Assembly (NCBI GenBank): GCA_021799315.1
Contig: JAJZAR010000015.1
Span: forward strand, 1 to 20,309
Length of the DNA: 20,309 nt
DNA from: Thermoplasmata archaeon
GTDB lineage: Archaea; Thermoplasmatota; Thermoplasmata; Thermoplasmatales; Thermoplasmataceae
Direction: 5' to 3'
Part shown: one piece after another, positions 7,029 to 15,611 of the stretch
Layout: every line of letters starts with the position of its first letter
Position numbering within the stretch: the stretch's first letter is position 1
Made by a program: the position numbers and the translations under genes
The notes under the pieces: generated by a model
Told to the model about the DNA's origin: nothing
The model's input: only the letters and a program-made list of their open reading frames with translations
Database searches by the model: none

Positions 7029-7484
7029 ATGAAGGATGTCAGGACGGGTGACAGGGCAGTATCTTCCATAATTGCAACAATTCTGCTTATTGGAATCACT
7101 GTTGTTCTCGCAGCTACACTCATTACCGTTCTGTCCGGATTTACAAATTCGTCCCATCTCGAAAATGTAAGTTCTTCTTTGTCCCTGAGTAATAAGGTAA
7201 AAAATACAGACGGAAATAGTGTTTATTACCTCAATGTTTCCTCGGTCAGTGTTTCACCACCATTAGGTCAAATAACTGTTGAAATTTTTAATGGGTCATC
7301 CCTTCTGTATGATGGACCGATTACAAATAGCGCATCTGGCAATGTCACTTTCTCATTTCCTTCTCCAGATTTCTCAGCAGGAAATGTAATATCAATTACT
7401 TTAAAAGGAAAAAATAGTACCATTACTACAATAGAGTTGATTTACGCTTCTACGGTATTTTCCACAGTGTCTCCGTCATACTGA
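7029..7484 (+). CDS. Archaeal type IV pilin / archaellin-like protein
   Basis: This 151-residue protein begins with a class III signal peptide: a short charged leader ending TGDR, then AVSSIIATILLIGITVVLAA (10-29). That is the Pilin_N (DUF1628) pattern of archaeal adhesion pilins. A prepilin peptidase of the PibD/EppA type is expected to cut just before Ala10, leaving the hydrophobic helix for filament assembly. The remainder is rich in Ser/Thr with Asn-x-Ser/Thr sites (NVSS, NVSSVS, NVTF), consistent with a glycosylated beta-rich head. No prepilin peptidase, assembly ATPase or membrane platform gene is present in the window, so the filament is built by machinery encoded elsewhere. Its last nine bases overlap the convergent DUF255 gene. 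A secreted pseudopilin is an alternative. Confidence 0.82.
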   Translation: MKDVRTGDRAVSSIIATILLIGITVVLAATLITVLSGFTNSSHLENVSSSLSLSNKVKNTDGNSVYYLNVSSVSVSPPLGQITVEIFNGSSLLYDGPITNSASGNVTFSFPSPDFSAGNVISITLKGKNSTITTIELIYASTVFSTVSPSY

Positions 7485-9488
7485 TTTATTCTTGGATAGA
7501 AAATCCACAATTGACTGCAACGGCTTACTGTCAATGAAACATGAATTATGATTGCATAGGGAGTATTCATTAACACCTATCTTCTCGTCTTTCAGGAAAA
7601 AGAGGTCTTTGCTTGTCACTTCTCTCAGGTTAGCCGCGATATTCTCAACTTCAGTGAGGTCCTTAAACTGCCCCTTTATCACATAACAATTTAGACGAAT
7701 CAGTTCTGTGTCCAGTCTGGAAGTGAAAAAAGATGGATATTTTTTAATGTTTTCCATGGTTTCATCAGTCGAAAATGGTAAGGGTTCCTGAAAATCTGAA
7801 GTAAGAGATTGAAACATTAATGCTCTTTCGTATGCTGAAAATTGGGAAGGCATTGAGGAATCTTCCTGTGAGTTTAATGTACCTATAAAAGAACTTTCAC
7901 CAGTGTTGTTATATTTTTCGAGCTCGCGCTTGGATATTAATGTAAGTGTGTCAAGAAGTTCTTCTGCTTCCCTCACGGAAACTGAATCTCCAACTGCCAT
8001 ACCATATCTAAACAACCCCACGGAAATAAATGAATAGTCAGAGAAAAATCCAGGAACTTCGTTTCCTTCGCCATATTGAATGTGAAGACATTTGCCATCT
8101 TTTACATAATTTTTCAACAAAAAGTCGTTCAGATCCTTTGCCAGGTTGTAAATCTCTTTTGATCCCGTTGCATAATAGGCAACACTTAGATTATACAACA
8201 TGAAACCGTTAAGATCTCCACATATCTTGGTATCAGTAAGAGGCCTGTTTCTCCTCTCTCTGACCTGCCCAAGTGTTTTGAGCTGTTCCTTGATTTCCGG
8301 TGTTAACCAGAATAGGCCATCTTCAGAAAACTTTTTTAACTCCGAGGATTCATTATCAAGATACAATATATTTTCCCCATCGGAAGTCCCCTTAACGCTG
8401 TCCAGAAAATTTCCCTCTTCCATAACATTGAATAATTTCATGAAAACTTCATAATTGTCTTTGAGCGCATTTACAATCTCACCGTGCTTCCAAAGATAAT
8501 ATTTTCCTTCCCGACCATCGGAATCGGCATCCATTGCTGTGTAGAAACCACCATCACTGGATCTGAAGTTTGAAGAGAGAAAACTGAGGATCTCAAAAAT
8601 AATATCTTTGTAAAATGTCTTTCCCGTAGAAATGAAGGTCTCGGAGAGTGCACCGATTAATCCTGCCTGATCATATAACATCTTTTCAAAGTGAGGAATT
8701 TTCCAACTTGGATCTGTAGCGTAGCGATGTATACCCCCGCCGATCTGATCATAAATTCCACCCATCCTCATTGCTCCTATGGTATTCTCAACCAAATCTG
8801 GCATATTGCTATCTCCCTTGCTTCTAGACGCTCTGAGGATAAATGACAGGATATGTGGAGAAGGGAACTTCATGGTGTTTCCAAAGCCCCCGTATGACCT
8901 GTCATACGTCTTTGAAAATTGCTTCAGAGCCTGTTCGATTAATTCAGGAGAATATTCTCCATGGCCCATAATCTGGTTTCTTTTTGCAAGCTCATTTTTA
9001 TTTTCACTGGATTTTCTCAGAATCTGATCTGGATTATCCACCCAAAGATTGTATATGTCTCCAAGGAGTTCAGTTATTCCCATAGAGCCATACCTTGTGG
9101 TTGGAGGGATGTATGTGAAAGCGAAAACGGGAAGGAGATTCGGCGTTAAGATAATATTAAGTGGCCATCCAGCAGAACCTGTAGTTCTCTGAGAAAAGTT
9201 TATGAAAACAGAGTCTACATCTGGACGTTCTTCCCTGTCAACCTTAATACTCACATATCTTTCATTCATAAATGTCCCAATCTTCTCCTGACTGAAACTT
9301 TCGCGTTCCATCACATGGCACCAATGGCATGTTGAATATCCTATGCTCAGGAAAATTAGCTTATTTTCTTTTTTGGCGCGATCGAAGGCCTCCTGACCCC
9401 AGGGATACCAGTCGACAGGATTCGTGGCATGTTGTTGCAAGTATGGACTCTTTTCTCCAATCAGATGATTCTTCATTCCTACAGACAT
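7476..9488 (-). CDS. YyaL/SSP411-type thioredoxin-fold protein (DUF255)
   Basis: This 670-residue protein has the usual length of the widespread DUF255 (Thioredox_DsbH) family, whose relatives include bacterial YyaL and mammalian spermatogenesis-associated protein 20. The N-terminal thioredoxin-like domain (about 5-165) starts with the family signature around SPYLQQHATNPVDWYPW (14-30) and carries the CxxC motif CHWCHVME (Cys54, Cys57). The rest is an (alpha/alpha)6-barrel-like domain with GGIYDQIGGGIHRY and PHFEKMLYDQA, regions resembling N-acylglucosamine 2-epimerase-type barrels. There is no signal peptide, so it is cytosolic. The substrate is unknown for the family. The start at 9488 is supported by an A/T element 26 bases upstream; Met5 (9476) is possible. 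It is divergent from the histidine phosphatase. Confidence 0.88.
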   Translation of the reverse strand: MSVGMKNHLIGEKSPYLQQHATNPVDWYPWGQEAFDRAKKENKLIFLSIGYSTCHWCHVMERESFSQEKIGTFMNERYVSIKVDREERPDVDSVFINFSQRTTGSAGWPLNIILTPNLLPVFAFTYIPPTTRYGSMGITELLGDIYNLWVDNPDQILRKSSENKNELAKRNQIMGHGEYSPELIEQALKQFSKTYDRSYGGFGNTMKFPSPHILSFILRASRSKGDSNMPDLVENTIGAMRMGGIYDQIGGGIHRYATDPSWKIPHFEKMLYDQAGLIGALSETFISTGKTFYKDIIFEILSFLSSNFRSSDGGFYTAMDADSDGREGKYYLWKHGEIVNALKDNYEVFMKLFNVMEEGNFLDSVKGTSDGENILYLDNESSELKKFSEDGLFWLTPEIKEQLKTLGQVRERRNRPLTDTKICGDLNGFMLYNLSVAYYATGSKEIYNLAKDLNDFLLKNYVKDGKCLHIQYGEGNEVPGFFSDYSFISVGLFRYGMAVGDSVSVREAEELLDTLTLISKRELEKYNNTGESSFIGTLNSQEDSSMPSQFSAYERALMFQSLTSDFQEPLPFSTDETMENIKKYPSFFTSRLDTELIRLNCYVIKGQFKDLTEVENIAANLREVTSKDLFFLKDEKIGVNEYSLCNHNSCFIDSKPLQSIVDFLSKNKSV

Positions 9489-9508
9489 TGTATACCACTA
9501 TGAAAAAC

Positions 9509-9520
9509 TATTATTATTAA
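9509..9520. promoter_or_regulatory. Shared bidirectional TATA-like element
   Basis: The only A/T-rich block (TATTATTATTAA) between the divergent starts at 9488 (minus) and 9538 (plus) is centred at about 9514. That is 26 bases from the former and 24 from the latter. Its position suits leaderless transcription in both directions. Confidence 0.5.
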
Positions 9521-9537
9521 TCATGCATCGTTTGTCC

Positions 9538-10134
9538 ATGCAACAAATTGCCATATTGGTCAGGCATGGCGAGAGCGAAGCCAATGCGAAAGGCATAATA
9601 TCAAGGGATATTAATAAATTTCCTCTTACCCCTTTGGGCAGAGAACAGGCAAGAAACTCGGGAAAGCAATTGGCTGAGTTCAAATCCCTTATAAATGGAG
9701 TTTATTCCAGCCCACTGCTAAGAGCTCAGCAAACAGCGCAGGAATTCCTAACGGGTATGAATCTGAGTAAGAATATTGAGATACTTGACGGATTAACAGA
9801 AACGTACTTCGGGGAACATAATAATATCCCAATTTCTGAATTTCCAGTTTATCATAAAAAACAATTCGGAATTGAACCCTTTGAAGATAACGGGAAGAGA
9901 ATTCTTAATGCAATAATGAACAGAGAAGGCATGAATTTGTATTTTTCTCATATGTTACCCATAAAAGCTACTGTGTGCAACCTCCTTGATATTATGGAAG
10001 AGGATGCAAGAAGCATTATTATTAAAAATGCCTCACTTACAGTTTTGGAACCCGAAAATGGGAAAGTTCATTCCATAGGAGCTCTCGAACTCTCTGAAAG
10101 ATTGAAAGGTATACTTCATTCTTTCTCCAGATAA
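9538..10134 (+). CDS. Histidine phosphatase superfamily protein (phosphoglycerate mutase-like)
   Basis: Translation from the ATG at 9538 gives 198 residues. The frame extends to an ATG at 9523, but the later start places the family's first strand (IAILVRHGESEAN) at the terminus and fits the promoter. The catalytic RHG motif has the phospho-accepting His ten residues in. SSPLLRAQQTA supplies the second Arg, LTETYFGE the acidic residue, and YFSHMLPIKA the second catalytic His. This is the branch-1 fold shared by cofactor-dependent phosphoglycerate mutase and many small phosphatases such as CobC. Length and weak similarity outside the motifs point to a phosphatase, not a glycolytic mutase. The substrate cannot be assigned. 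It is convergent with the MFS gene, 33 bases downstream. Confidence 0.85.
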   Translation: MQQIAILVRHGESEANAKGIISRDINKFPLTPLGREQARNSGKQLAEFKSLINGVYSSPLLRAQQTAQEFLTGMNLSKNIEILDGLTETYFGEHNNIPISEFPVYHKKQFGIEPFEDNGKRILNAIMNREGMNLYFSHMLPIKATVCNLLDIMEEDARSIIIKNASLTVLEPENGKVHSIGALELSERLKGILHSFSR

Positions 10135-10167
10135 TTTATTCCTTCATGCCTTTTTCCTGAAAGCTTG

Positions 10168-11364
10168 TCAAAGACTGCTGTGCTTTCCCTTGTTGTTTAT
10201 ATCAACTTTAGTTGTGAAAGAATAGCTTATCAGTGATACAAAGGAGAGGATGACAGCCAGAACAAAGAAAATTTCCAGCATTGTGAACTTTATGAAATAC
10301 AGTGCGATCAGGCCTGCAATAACAGAACCTATGCCTTTTCCGGCATACTGTAACGTAAAATACACCCCAAGAACATTTTCCTTACCTTCAATACTGGAAG
10401 AAGAGAAGAGTGTTGGTATTGCAGCTATTTCATAAATTGTGAATCCTGTAATGAATGGTACTATACTTAATAGAGCCAAAACCGCAATTGGTTTAAGGAA
10501 TAGAACGCCAAAAAATATTACAGTTCCGGAAAAGACAATCAATAAGGATAAACGAAATATGTTGAAAGGTTTCTTCCTGTTTACCACCTCTGAAAGGATA
10601 ACAGCTATAATTCCAGAAATGAGAACCGCCACAAAAATTATTATCCCATAATAGAGAAACCCCAGATCAATATAATATGTTCTTTGAAGGATAAAGAAAA
10701 AGAGAAATGTGACCATTGCAAGGGAAAATGAAGAGGTGAGGATAGTTATCGATTTTCTACCTTGTCCTTTATGGTGTTCCACAACTTCATTTTCATTGAA
10801 CCTCTCGTGAACACCTTTTATAACCAGAATAGCCAGAACACCAAGTACTGCAGATATGAGGAAAAAGTTTCTGATGCCAATATAATTTCCTATTATGGAA
10901 GAAAACCCCAATCCTCCGAGAAAAGCAAAACCAATACCCATACCAGTGAATGCCATAGCTGTGGTTCTTCGATCTTCAGGCACAGCATCAATGGATAAGG
11001 CAGTAATTGGAGAACTGATTGCGCCCATACCTTCTATAAATCTTCCCAGAATCAATACGTAAATATCACCAGTGAGGAAACAGATCACGTTTCCGATTAT
11101 GAACAAAGAAAGGCCAAAGTAAATGTAGTTCTTTTTACCAACTTTTCTGTACAGATAGGTGCTTGGAAGTTGCATTGCAGCCATGGCGATCTCATAACTT
11201 CCTAAGGCTAAGCCTGCAAGAAAATAGTTTGAAGTCAAGGTTTTAGCGTATATCACTATGAGAGGTATGAGGAAAAAGATCCCCGTCAGCCTCAAGAAAT
11301 GAACAAGAGCGAGTTTCGAAAGCGTAGATCTGGCTTCTCTACTCAGAGGTGTCGTTGAATTCAT
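10168..11364 (-). CDS. Major facilitator superfamily transporter
   Basis: A 398-residue integral membrane protein with about 12 hydrophobic segments in two six-helix halves. A charged cytoplasmic loop in the middle (HERFNENEVVEHHKGQGRK, about residues 191-209) is the usual layout of MFS carriers. The loop 2-3 signature is weakly seen as RKVGKKNYIY (about 74-83), and GRFIEGMGA lies in helix 4. This resembles the drug:H+ antiporter-like or sugar-efflux-like branch, but no substrate can be read. Its ATG overlaps the stop of the upstream GAF gene in an ATGA arrangement, so the two are co-translated. Whether the GAF protein senses the transporter's substrate is speculative. Confidence 0.87.
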   Translation of the reverse strand: MNSTTPLSREARSTLSKLALVHFLRLTGIFFLIPLIVIYAKTLTSNYFLAGLALGSYEIAMAAMQLPSTYLYRKVGKKNYIYFGLSLFIIGNVICFLTGDIYVLILGRFIEGMGAISSPITALSIDAVPEDRRTTAMAFTGMGIGFAFLGGLGFSSIIGNYIGIRNFFLISAVLGVLAILVIKGVHERFNENEVVEHHKGQGRKSITILTSSFSLAMVTFLFFFILQRTYYIDLGFLYYGIIIFVAVLISGIIAVILSEVVNRKKPFNIFRLSLLIVFSGTVIFFGVLFLKPIAVLALLSIVPFITGFTIYEIAAIPTLFSSSSIEGKENVLGVYFTLQYAGKGIGSVIAGLIALYFIKFTMLEIFFVLAVILSFVSLISYSFTTKVDINNKGKHSSL

Positions 11365-11822
11365 TTATATCTGACATATACGTCCTTAGATATAATATGA
11401 CCAACGCTTTTTAGAAATGACTCATCCTCTTCTGTAAATGCCCTGGGCATGTCAGAGTCAATATCCACCTCCCCTACCAATTGATCCTTATGCCATATGG
11501 GAACCACAAGTTCTGACTTTGTTTCAATTGAGCATGACAGATATTCAGTATTTGCACTGACGTCAGGTTCATTGACAATTTCCTTTTTTGCTATTGCCTG
11601 ACCACAGAGACCTTCTCCTATGGGTATAAGCGTGTGCTCTGTTGGACGGCCAACAAAGGTTTCTAGCCTGAGATTTGTTCCATCAATTATGTAAATTCCG
11701 ACCCAATTGTATTTGGAATTCTTCGATTTAAGGTATGAACAAATCTCGTGAAGAAGTCCATCACCGTCCTTCGATGCCATCGCTGAAATTTCTTCAATCT
11801 GTTTGCCAAAGGATATTTCCAT
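11361..11822 (-). CDS. GAF-domain protein, free methionine-R-sulfoxide reductase-like
   Basis: A single GAF domain. The ATG at 11822 gives 153 residues; an in-frame ATG at 11840 would add six, but the A/T box at 11841-11852 sits correctly for 11822. KYNWVGIYII, GEGLCGQA and YLSCSIETKSELVVPI line up with free-methionine-(R)-sulfoxide reductase (fRMsr/YebR) proteins. That enzyme uses three cysteines. Two are seen here (Cys73 in GEGLCG and Cys97 in YLSCS, the catalytic position). The third, usually about ten residues before the GLCG cysteine, is Thr/His (TEHTLIPI). It may be an active variant using a two-Cys cycle or a ligand-sensing GAF protein. VGEVDIDSD near the end also matches the reductase branch. 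First gene of a two-gene operon with the MFS transporter. Confidence 0.8.
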   Translation of the reverse strand: MEISFGKQIEEISAMASKDGDGLLHEICSYLKSKNSKYNWVGIYIIDGTNLRLETFVGRPTEHTLIPIGEGLCGQAIAKKEIVNEPDVSANTEYLSCSIETKSELVVPIWHKDQLVGEVDIDSDMPRAFTEEDESFLKSVGHIISKDVYVRYK

Positions 11823-11840
11823 AGTGGGGCATTTCAGCAA

Positions 11841-11852
11841 TAATTAATAAAA
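11841..11852 (-). promoter_or_regulatory. TATA-like promoter of the GAF-MFS operon
   Basis: The reverse strand reads TTTTATTAATTA, centred about 24 bases before the ATG at 11822, matching the spacing seen at other leaderless starts in this window. Confidence 0.45.
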
Positions 11853-12138
11853 TATCTCTTTTCATTACATTTTTCCATAAACAATGGGAATATCATTGGA
11901 ACCTGGAGTTGCCTTATGGAATTATCATTGAAATAGAATACTGAGTAATCCCGAATTAAGATGATGGCTACGAGAAAATTGAGCTTAATTAAAATGATTA
12001 CATGTCTACGTGTATGGAAACAGAATTGTAAAACTTCGGGTATTGCTTAAGCCCCCTTTTGAATTCATAGCTTATTGTTTCTTTCTGCTACCCTCAGTTA
12101 CTGGTTCCAAACGAAGAACTCCCATGTGAAAATCATAT
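11853..12138. other. Intergenic stretch without a recognisable gene
   Basis: About 290 bases lie between the GAF promoter and the 3' end of the PP2C gene. Short frames on both strands are interrupted by stops. The only peptide with a protein-like look is a 29-codon open frame on the minus strand (11998-12087, ending NSVSIHVDM). It has no start codon and could be a gene fragment or chance. No convincing hairpin or terminator was seen. Confidence 0.5.
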
Positions 12139-12861
12139 TCATATAAGAGTAAACATGATGGCAGTTGCATTGTCGCGTCCACCATGTTCCATCGCACGAT
12201 TTACAAGTTCGTCTGCGCACTTCTCGTCGTTCTTTGAATCTACAATAATCTTCTCTATCTCCTTCAGAGGAACAAGATCCGTGACCCCGTCAGTTGCAAG
12301 ACAGATTCTATCCCCTCCCTTTAAGTCCAGGAAGCCTGAACATATGGGGAACAGCCTTCTGAAGCCCAGACAGGATGTCAATCTTCCAGTTTCCAGATCC
12401 CTATGCATCGCATTTAGAAGGTGGATGCTTTTTCCCGCTCTTATATGAAAAATACTGCTGTCTCCAGAAGTGGCGTAATATAGTTTATGCCCCAGAACGA
12501 AGCAACCTACAAAGGTTGTGGCCATACCCTTATTCTGGCTATTATTCGCCTCGACAATTGCTGAATTGGCATTTTCTACTGCGCGAATAAGAGCTTTCAT
12601 GGGATCCCCATCAGCAGCAATTGAAAACTTCAACATTTTTTCCATGAAAGTCTGAACGGATATTTCACTGGCTATCTCCCCGGCTGGTCTCCCACCAACA
12701 CCATCTGCAACACATGCACAAATGAAATCTATGCTTTTGTCACCAGTGGAGGAAATGCCTGACAAAAATTGAGCTGAGTCTTCATTGTTCTCCTTAACGT
12801 AACCATTTTTAGTGCATAATCCAAAATATTTGGTGTTGGTTTCACTTGCATCAGACATCAT
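12139..12861 (-). CDS. PP2C-family serine/threonine protein phosphatase
   Basis: A 240-residue stand-alone PPM/PP2C catalytic domain of bacterial Stp1/PrpC size. The metal-binding motifs appear in order: ENNEDS (Asp28), VADGVGG (Asp53, Gly54), ATSGDSSIF (131-138), CLATDGVTDLV (Asp191) and GGRDNATAIMF (Asp230). All four acidic metal positions are present, so it should be an active Mn/Mg-dependent phosphatase. The N-terminal Arg/Lys motif of the family is represented by KNGYVKENNED. Met1 or Met2 may be the start. It follows the MMPL gene by 16 bases on the same strand, suggesting co-transcription. No partner kinase is in the window, so the phosphoproteins it acts on are unknown. Confidence 0.92.
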   Translation of the reverse strand: MMSDASETNTKYFGLCTKNGYVKENNEDSAQFLSGISSTGDKSIDFICACVADGVGGRPAGEIASEISVQTFMEKMLKFSIAADGDPMKALIRAVENANSAIVEANNSQNKGMATTFVGCFVLGHKLYYATSGDSSIFHIRAGKSIHLLNAMHRDLETGRLTSCLGFRRLFPICSGFLDLKGGDRICLATDGVTDLVPLKEIEKIIVDSKNDEKCADELVNRAMEHGGRDNATAIMFTLI

Positions 12862-12877
12862 ATATGATCGTTGAAGT

Positions 12878-15493
12878 CTAATTATCTTTTTCCCTGCTTC
12901 CCCTGTGGAACAGGGCCAACATAGCCGGGAAATAGAATGTTCTGATAACGAAGGTATCTATCAGTAGGGAAATAACAAATGCTATTCCCAGTTCTTCAAG
13001 GAATGCTACAGGTATAAATGCCAGTGAACCAAGAGATATGGCCAGAATTATGCCCAGGGCAGTAACTGTATTTGCACTTGATGCCATACCTCTTCTCAAC
13101 CCCTCATTGAATCCTCTCTTGTCCACTTCTTCTATGACTCTCGAAGATATGAATACAGTGTAGTCATTTCCCAAGCTGAAGAGAATGATGAATAATATTA
13201 TTGGTATAAGATAGATCAGAGCAATGTGAAGTATGTAAAGCGAAATAAAATAGAGAATAAAGGTGCTCCATGATATACTGAACAGAGTTCCTGTTATGGA
13301 TATAACCGGGTATCTTATCTTCCTGAAGGCAACCAATAGTATTACAAATATGGCTATCACAATAAAAATTTCCAATTCAGAGTATATTCTTGCATTCTGG
13401 GCTTTTTCATCAATTACTGTGGATGTTATCCCTCCCACTAAATAGGAATTGTTCTCTCTTAAATTACTCACAAGTTTTAGGGCTGTCGCACCATAGGGAG
13501 ATGTTTTCAATGACAGAATATACACAAAGTAATTTCCATTCTGAATCTCATAGGAGCTATAGTTCACAGCGCTGGTAACATTTCTTCCGGAAATGAAAGG
13601 TCCGGATATGGATTTTACATCCGCGAGTTTTGAAAGATTGGTTGCCACAGCCATGAGTTTAGCTTGCTGTGCATTGCTCAAAGTGGCATTGTGAAAGTCA
13701 GATTTGTATATAACGAAGGTAGGGAATATATTACCGGAACCGAAATGCTCGTCAATGGCGTTTAGAGCCTGCACACTACTCAGGGATTCAGGAAGTCCTG
13801 TATTGAAGTTGTAAGTTGTTGGAACACTGAGGAAGAAGTAAAATCCAGCGGAGCCAACAATGATTATGACAATGGCCACTGCAAGTGCTCTCTTTTGAGA
13901 GAATGCCGCTGCTTTGTAAAACCTCCTCTTCTTGGCATCTTCCTCCACCATGGGTTTTGAACCGATCTTCATCAATAGTCTTTTCTTGAGGAATGACATT
14001 GCGATGGGCAGTAGAGTTGTCTGCAGCAAAACAGTATATATTATCGCCTGGAACAGCACGATCCCCCATGAGAAGAATTCGGAAACGAGTGAGAATGTCA
14101 GGAGTGTAAATGCAACAGTTATTCCGCTTATAACAACAGCCTTTCCCGCTCTGCTGATAGATATTTCAAGAGCCTCTTCTTTACTCTTCCCCTCCCTTAC
14201 TTCCTGTTTGTATCTTGCCAGAAGGAACACGAGATAATCTGTAGAAACACCAAGTATGACCGCGGTGAGTGTGTAATTAACGATGAAGCTTACGCTTCCT
14301 GTTAACACGCCCGCTATGAAAACTGATACGTAACCTAACAGAAGGGATATGCCGACAAAAATCAGTCCGAGTATGGATGCCCAGTAGGAAACAATGGTCA
14401 CAAATATGGCTATAAGAAGAAATATGAATATCAATCCAAATGCAAAGCCTGATTTTGCTGTTACCTGCGATGTCTGGTAAGAAATGGCCCCGTTTCCGGT
14501 TACATTTGCCCTGTTTCCGAATATGTTATTGGCTTCTTTTTGGATTGTTGGAAAGGCTATTTCTGCCGGAGACGAACCATTTTTGTATTCATAACCAGAT
14601 TTCACATTAAAATCCACTGACACAAGGAATATCTTATGATCTGGACTGACAGATTGTGCCAGTATGAAAGAGGGTGCACCAAGGACGCCGAAATATCTGA
14701 TATAAATATATCCAGGATTTTGATAGTTTGCTGCAGAGTAAACAAGTTCCCATGAAACATTGTATGGAGTGGTACCAGAAATATAGTAAGCTGTAGCTTT
14801 GCTTATTGATTTTGGGTTTGTATAATTCATGAATGACGTTGAATGCACTATGGAAGTTGTGAAGCTTGTGACGCCAAATACATCCCTAATGGCAATCTGT
14901 GAAGAATTTTCAACTGCCAGAACAGGAGTTGTTGATTGATTTTTTACCTGATCCAGAAAGGTTTTTTCAAACAAACTGCCATTGTATCCGGCATTACTTG
15001 CAGCCATTGGGATATAGCTACTCTTGAAACCCAGTTGTCCCCACTGGTTATAGAAGGCTTCAGGGAATGTGAAGAAGGATTGTGCCATCGCAGATATGGA
15101 ATTGTAATCTGCATCGATATATGAAGAGGAATATTTCAGAGTCACATTATCCAGATATGACGAGTAGGCTGTATATACGGAACTTGTTGAACTTATATTC
15201 AAAAACCCCTGTTTCATAATTGAACTTTGCAAAGATAGAGTTTGGTTTGCCAGATCCGTATTATTTAATGGATTTCCATAAATAACTATGGAAAGGGACT
15301 GGTTTGTAGAAGTAAAATTGCTCAGAATAACTCCTGCTTCTGCAGATTCCGTATGTGTAGGAGACGTACTGGAATTGGTGTAATTAAGATAGGATGAATA
15401 ACCAAATATAGCTGGCACAGACAATAACAACACAACGATCCAGATTATTAGTATCAGATATTTTCTCTTCAAGAGGGTTTTACCCAAATTCAT
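12878..15493 (-). CDS. MMPL/RND-superfamily membrane exporter
   Basis: This 871-residue protein has the RND duplication. One helix at about 12-32 is followed by a large Asn/Ser/Thr-rich external loop (33-345), a five-helix bundle (350-500) and a basic cytoplasmic linker (503-535). A further helix (537-555), a second, smaller external domain (556-705) and five more helices (708-862) complete it. The MMPL signature G-x-x-x-D-Y occurs in both halves, at GVSTDYLVFLLARY (Asp419-Tyr420) and SLGNDYTVFISSRV (Asp777-Tyr778). These acidic residues carry the proton path in related transporters. Relatives export lipids, hydrophobic compounds or surface components; the cargo here is unknown. Numerous Asn-x-Ser/Thr sites in the loops suit a glycosylated archaeal surface. 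The PP2C phosphatase gene follows 16 bases downstream. Confidence 0.9.
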   Translation of the reverse strand: MNLGKTLLKRKYLILIIWIVVLLLSVPAIFGYSSYLNYTNSSTSPTHTESAEAGVILSNFTSTNQSLSIVIYGNPLNNTDLANQTLSLQSSIMKQGFLNISSTSSVYTAYSSYLDNVTLKYSSSYIDADYNSISAMAQSFFTFPEAFYNQWGQLGFKSSYIPMAASNAGYNGSLFEKTFLDQVKNQSTTPVLAVENSSQIAIRDVFGVTSFTTSIVHSTSFMNYTNPKSISKATAYYISGTTPYNVSWELVYSAANYQNPGYIYIRYFGVLGAPSFILAQSVSPDHKIFLVSVDFNVKSGYEYKNGSSPAEIAFPTIQKEANNIFGNRANVTGNGAISYQTSQVTAKSGFAFGLIFIFLLIAIFVTIVSYWASILGLIFVGISLLLGYVSVFIAGVLTGSVSFIVNYTLTAVILGVSTDYLVFLLARYKQEVREGKSKEEALEISISRAGKAVVISGITVAFTLLTFSLVSEFFSWGIVLFQAIIYTVLLQTTLLPIAMSFLKKRLLMKIGSKPMVEEDAKKRRFYKAAAFSQKRALAVAIVIIIVGSAGFYFFLSVPTTYNFNTGLPESLSSVQALNAIDEHFGSGNIFPTFVIYKSDFHNATLSNAQQAKLMAVATNLSKLADVKSISGPFISGRNVTSAVNYSSYEIQNGNYFVYILSLKTSPYGATALKLVSNLRENNSYLVGGITSTVIDEKAQNARIYSELEIFIVIAIFVILLVAFRKIRYPVISITGTLFSISWSTFILYFISLYILHIALIYLIPIILFIILFSLGNDYTVFISSRVIEEVDKRGFNEGLRRGMASSANTVTALGIILAISLGSLAFIPVAFLEELGIAFVISLLIDTFVIRTFYFPAMLALFHRGSREKDN

Positions 15494-15513
15494 GATGATG
15501 TATTAAAATGCAA

Positions 15514-15521
15514 ACTATAAA
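15514..15521 (-). promoter_or_regulatory. Probable TATA-like promoter of the MMPL gene
   Basis: The reverse-strand element GTTTATAG lies 21-28 bases before the ATG at 15493. The whole 118-base divergent region is very A/T-rich, so other placements are possible. Confidence 0.35.
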
Positions 15522-15581
15522 CTGAAATAAAAAATATTTTTACACAAAAAAAGAAAAATGGAGATCGAATCTTAGGTCAAA

Positions 15582-15592
15582 AATTTATATTA
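15582..15592 (+). promoter_or_regulatory. TATA-like promoter of the Lrp-like regulator
   Basis: AATTTATATTA is centred about 25 bases before the ATG at 15612. This favours that ATG over the in-frame GTG at 15594, which overlaps the promoter's downstream edge. Confidence 0.6.
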
Positions 15593-15611
15593 GGTGTATA
15601 TCCTTTATCAA

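Noticed and set aside
11998..12087. 29-codon minus-strand frame ending NSVSIHVDM
   Set aside because: Looks faintly protein-like, but it has no start codon, is very short and no family came to mind. Possibly a gene remnant; not enough to call.
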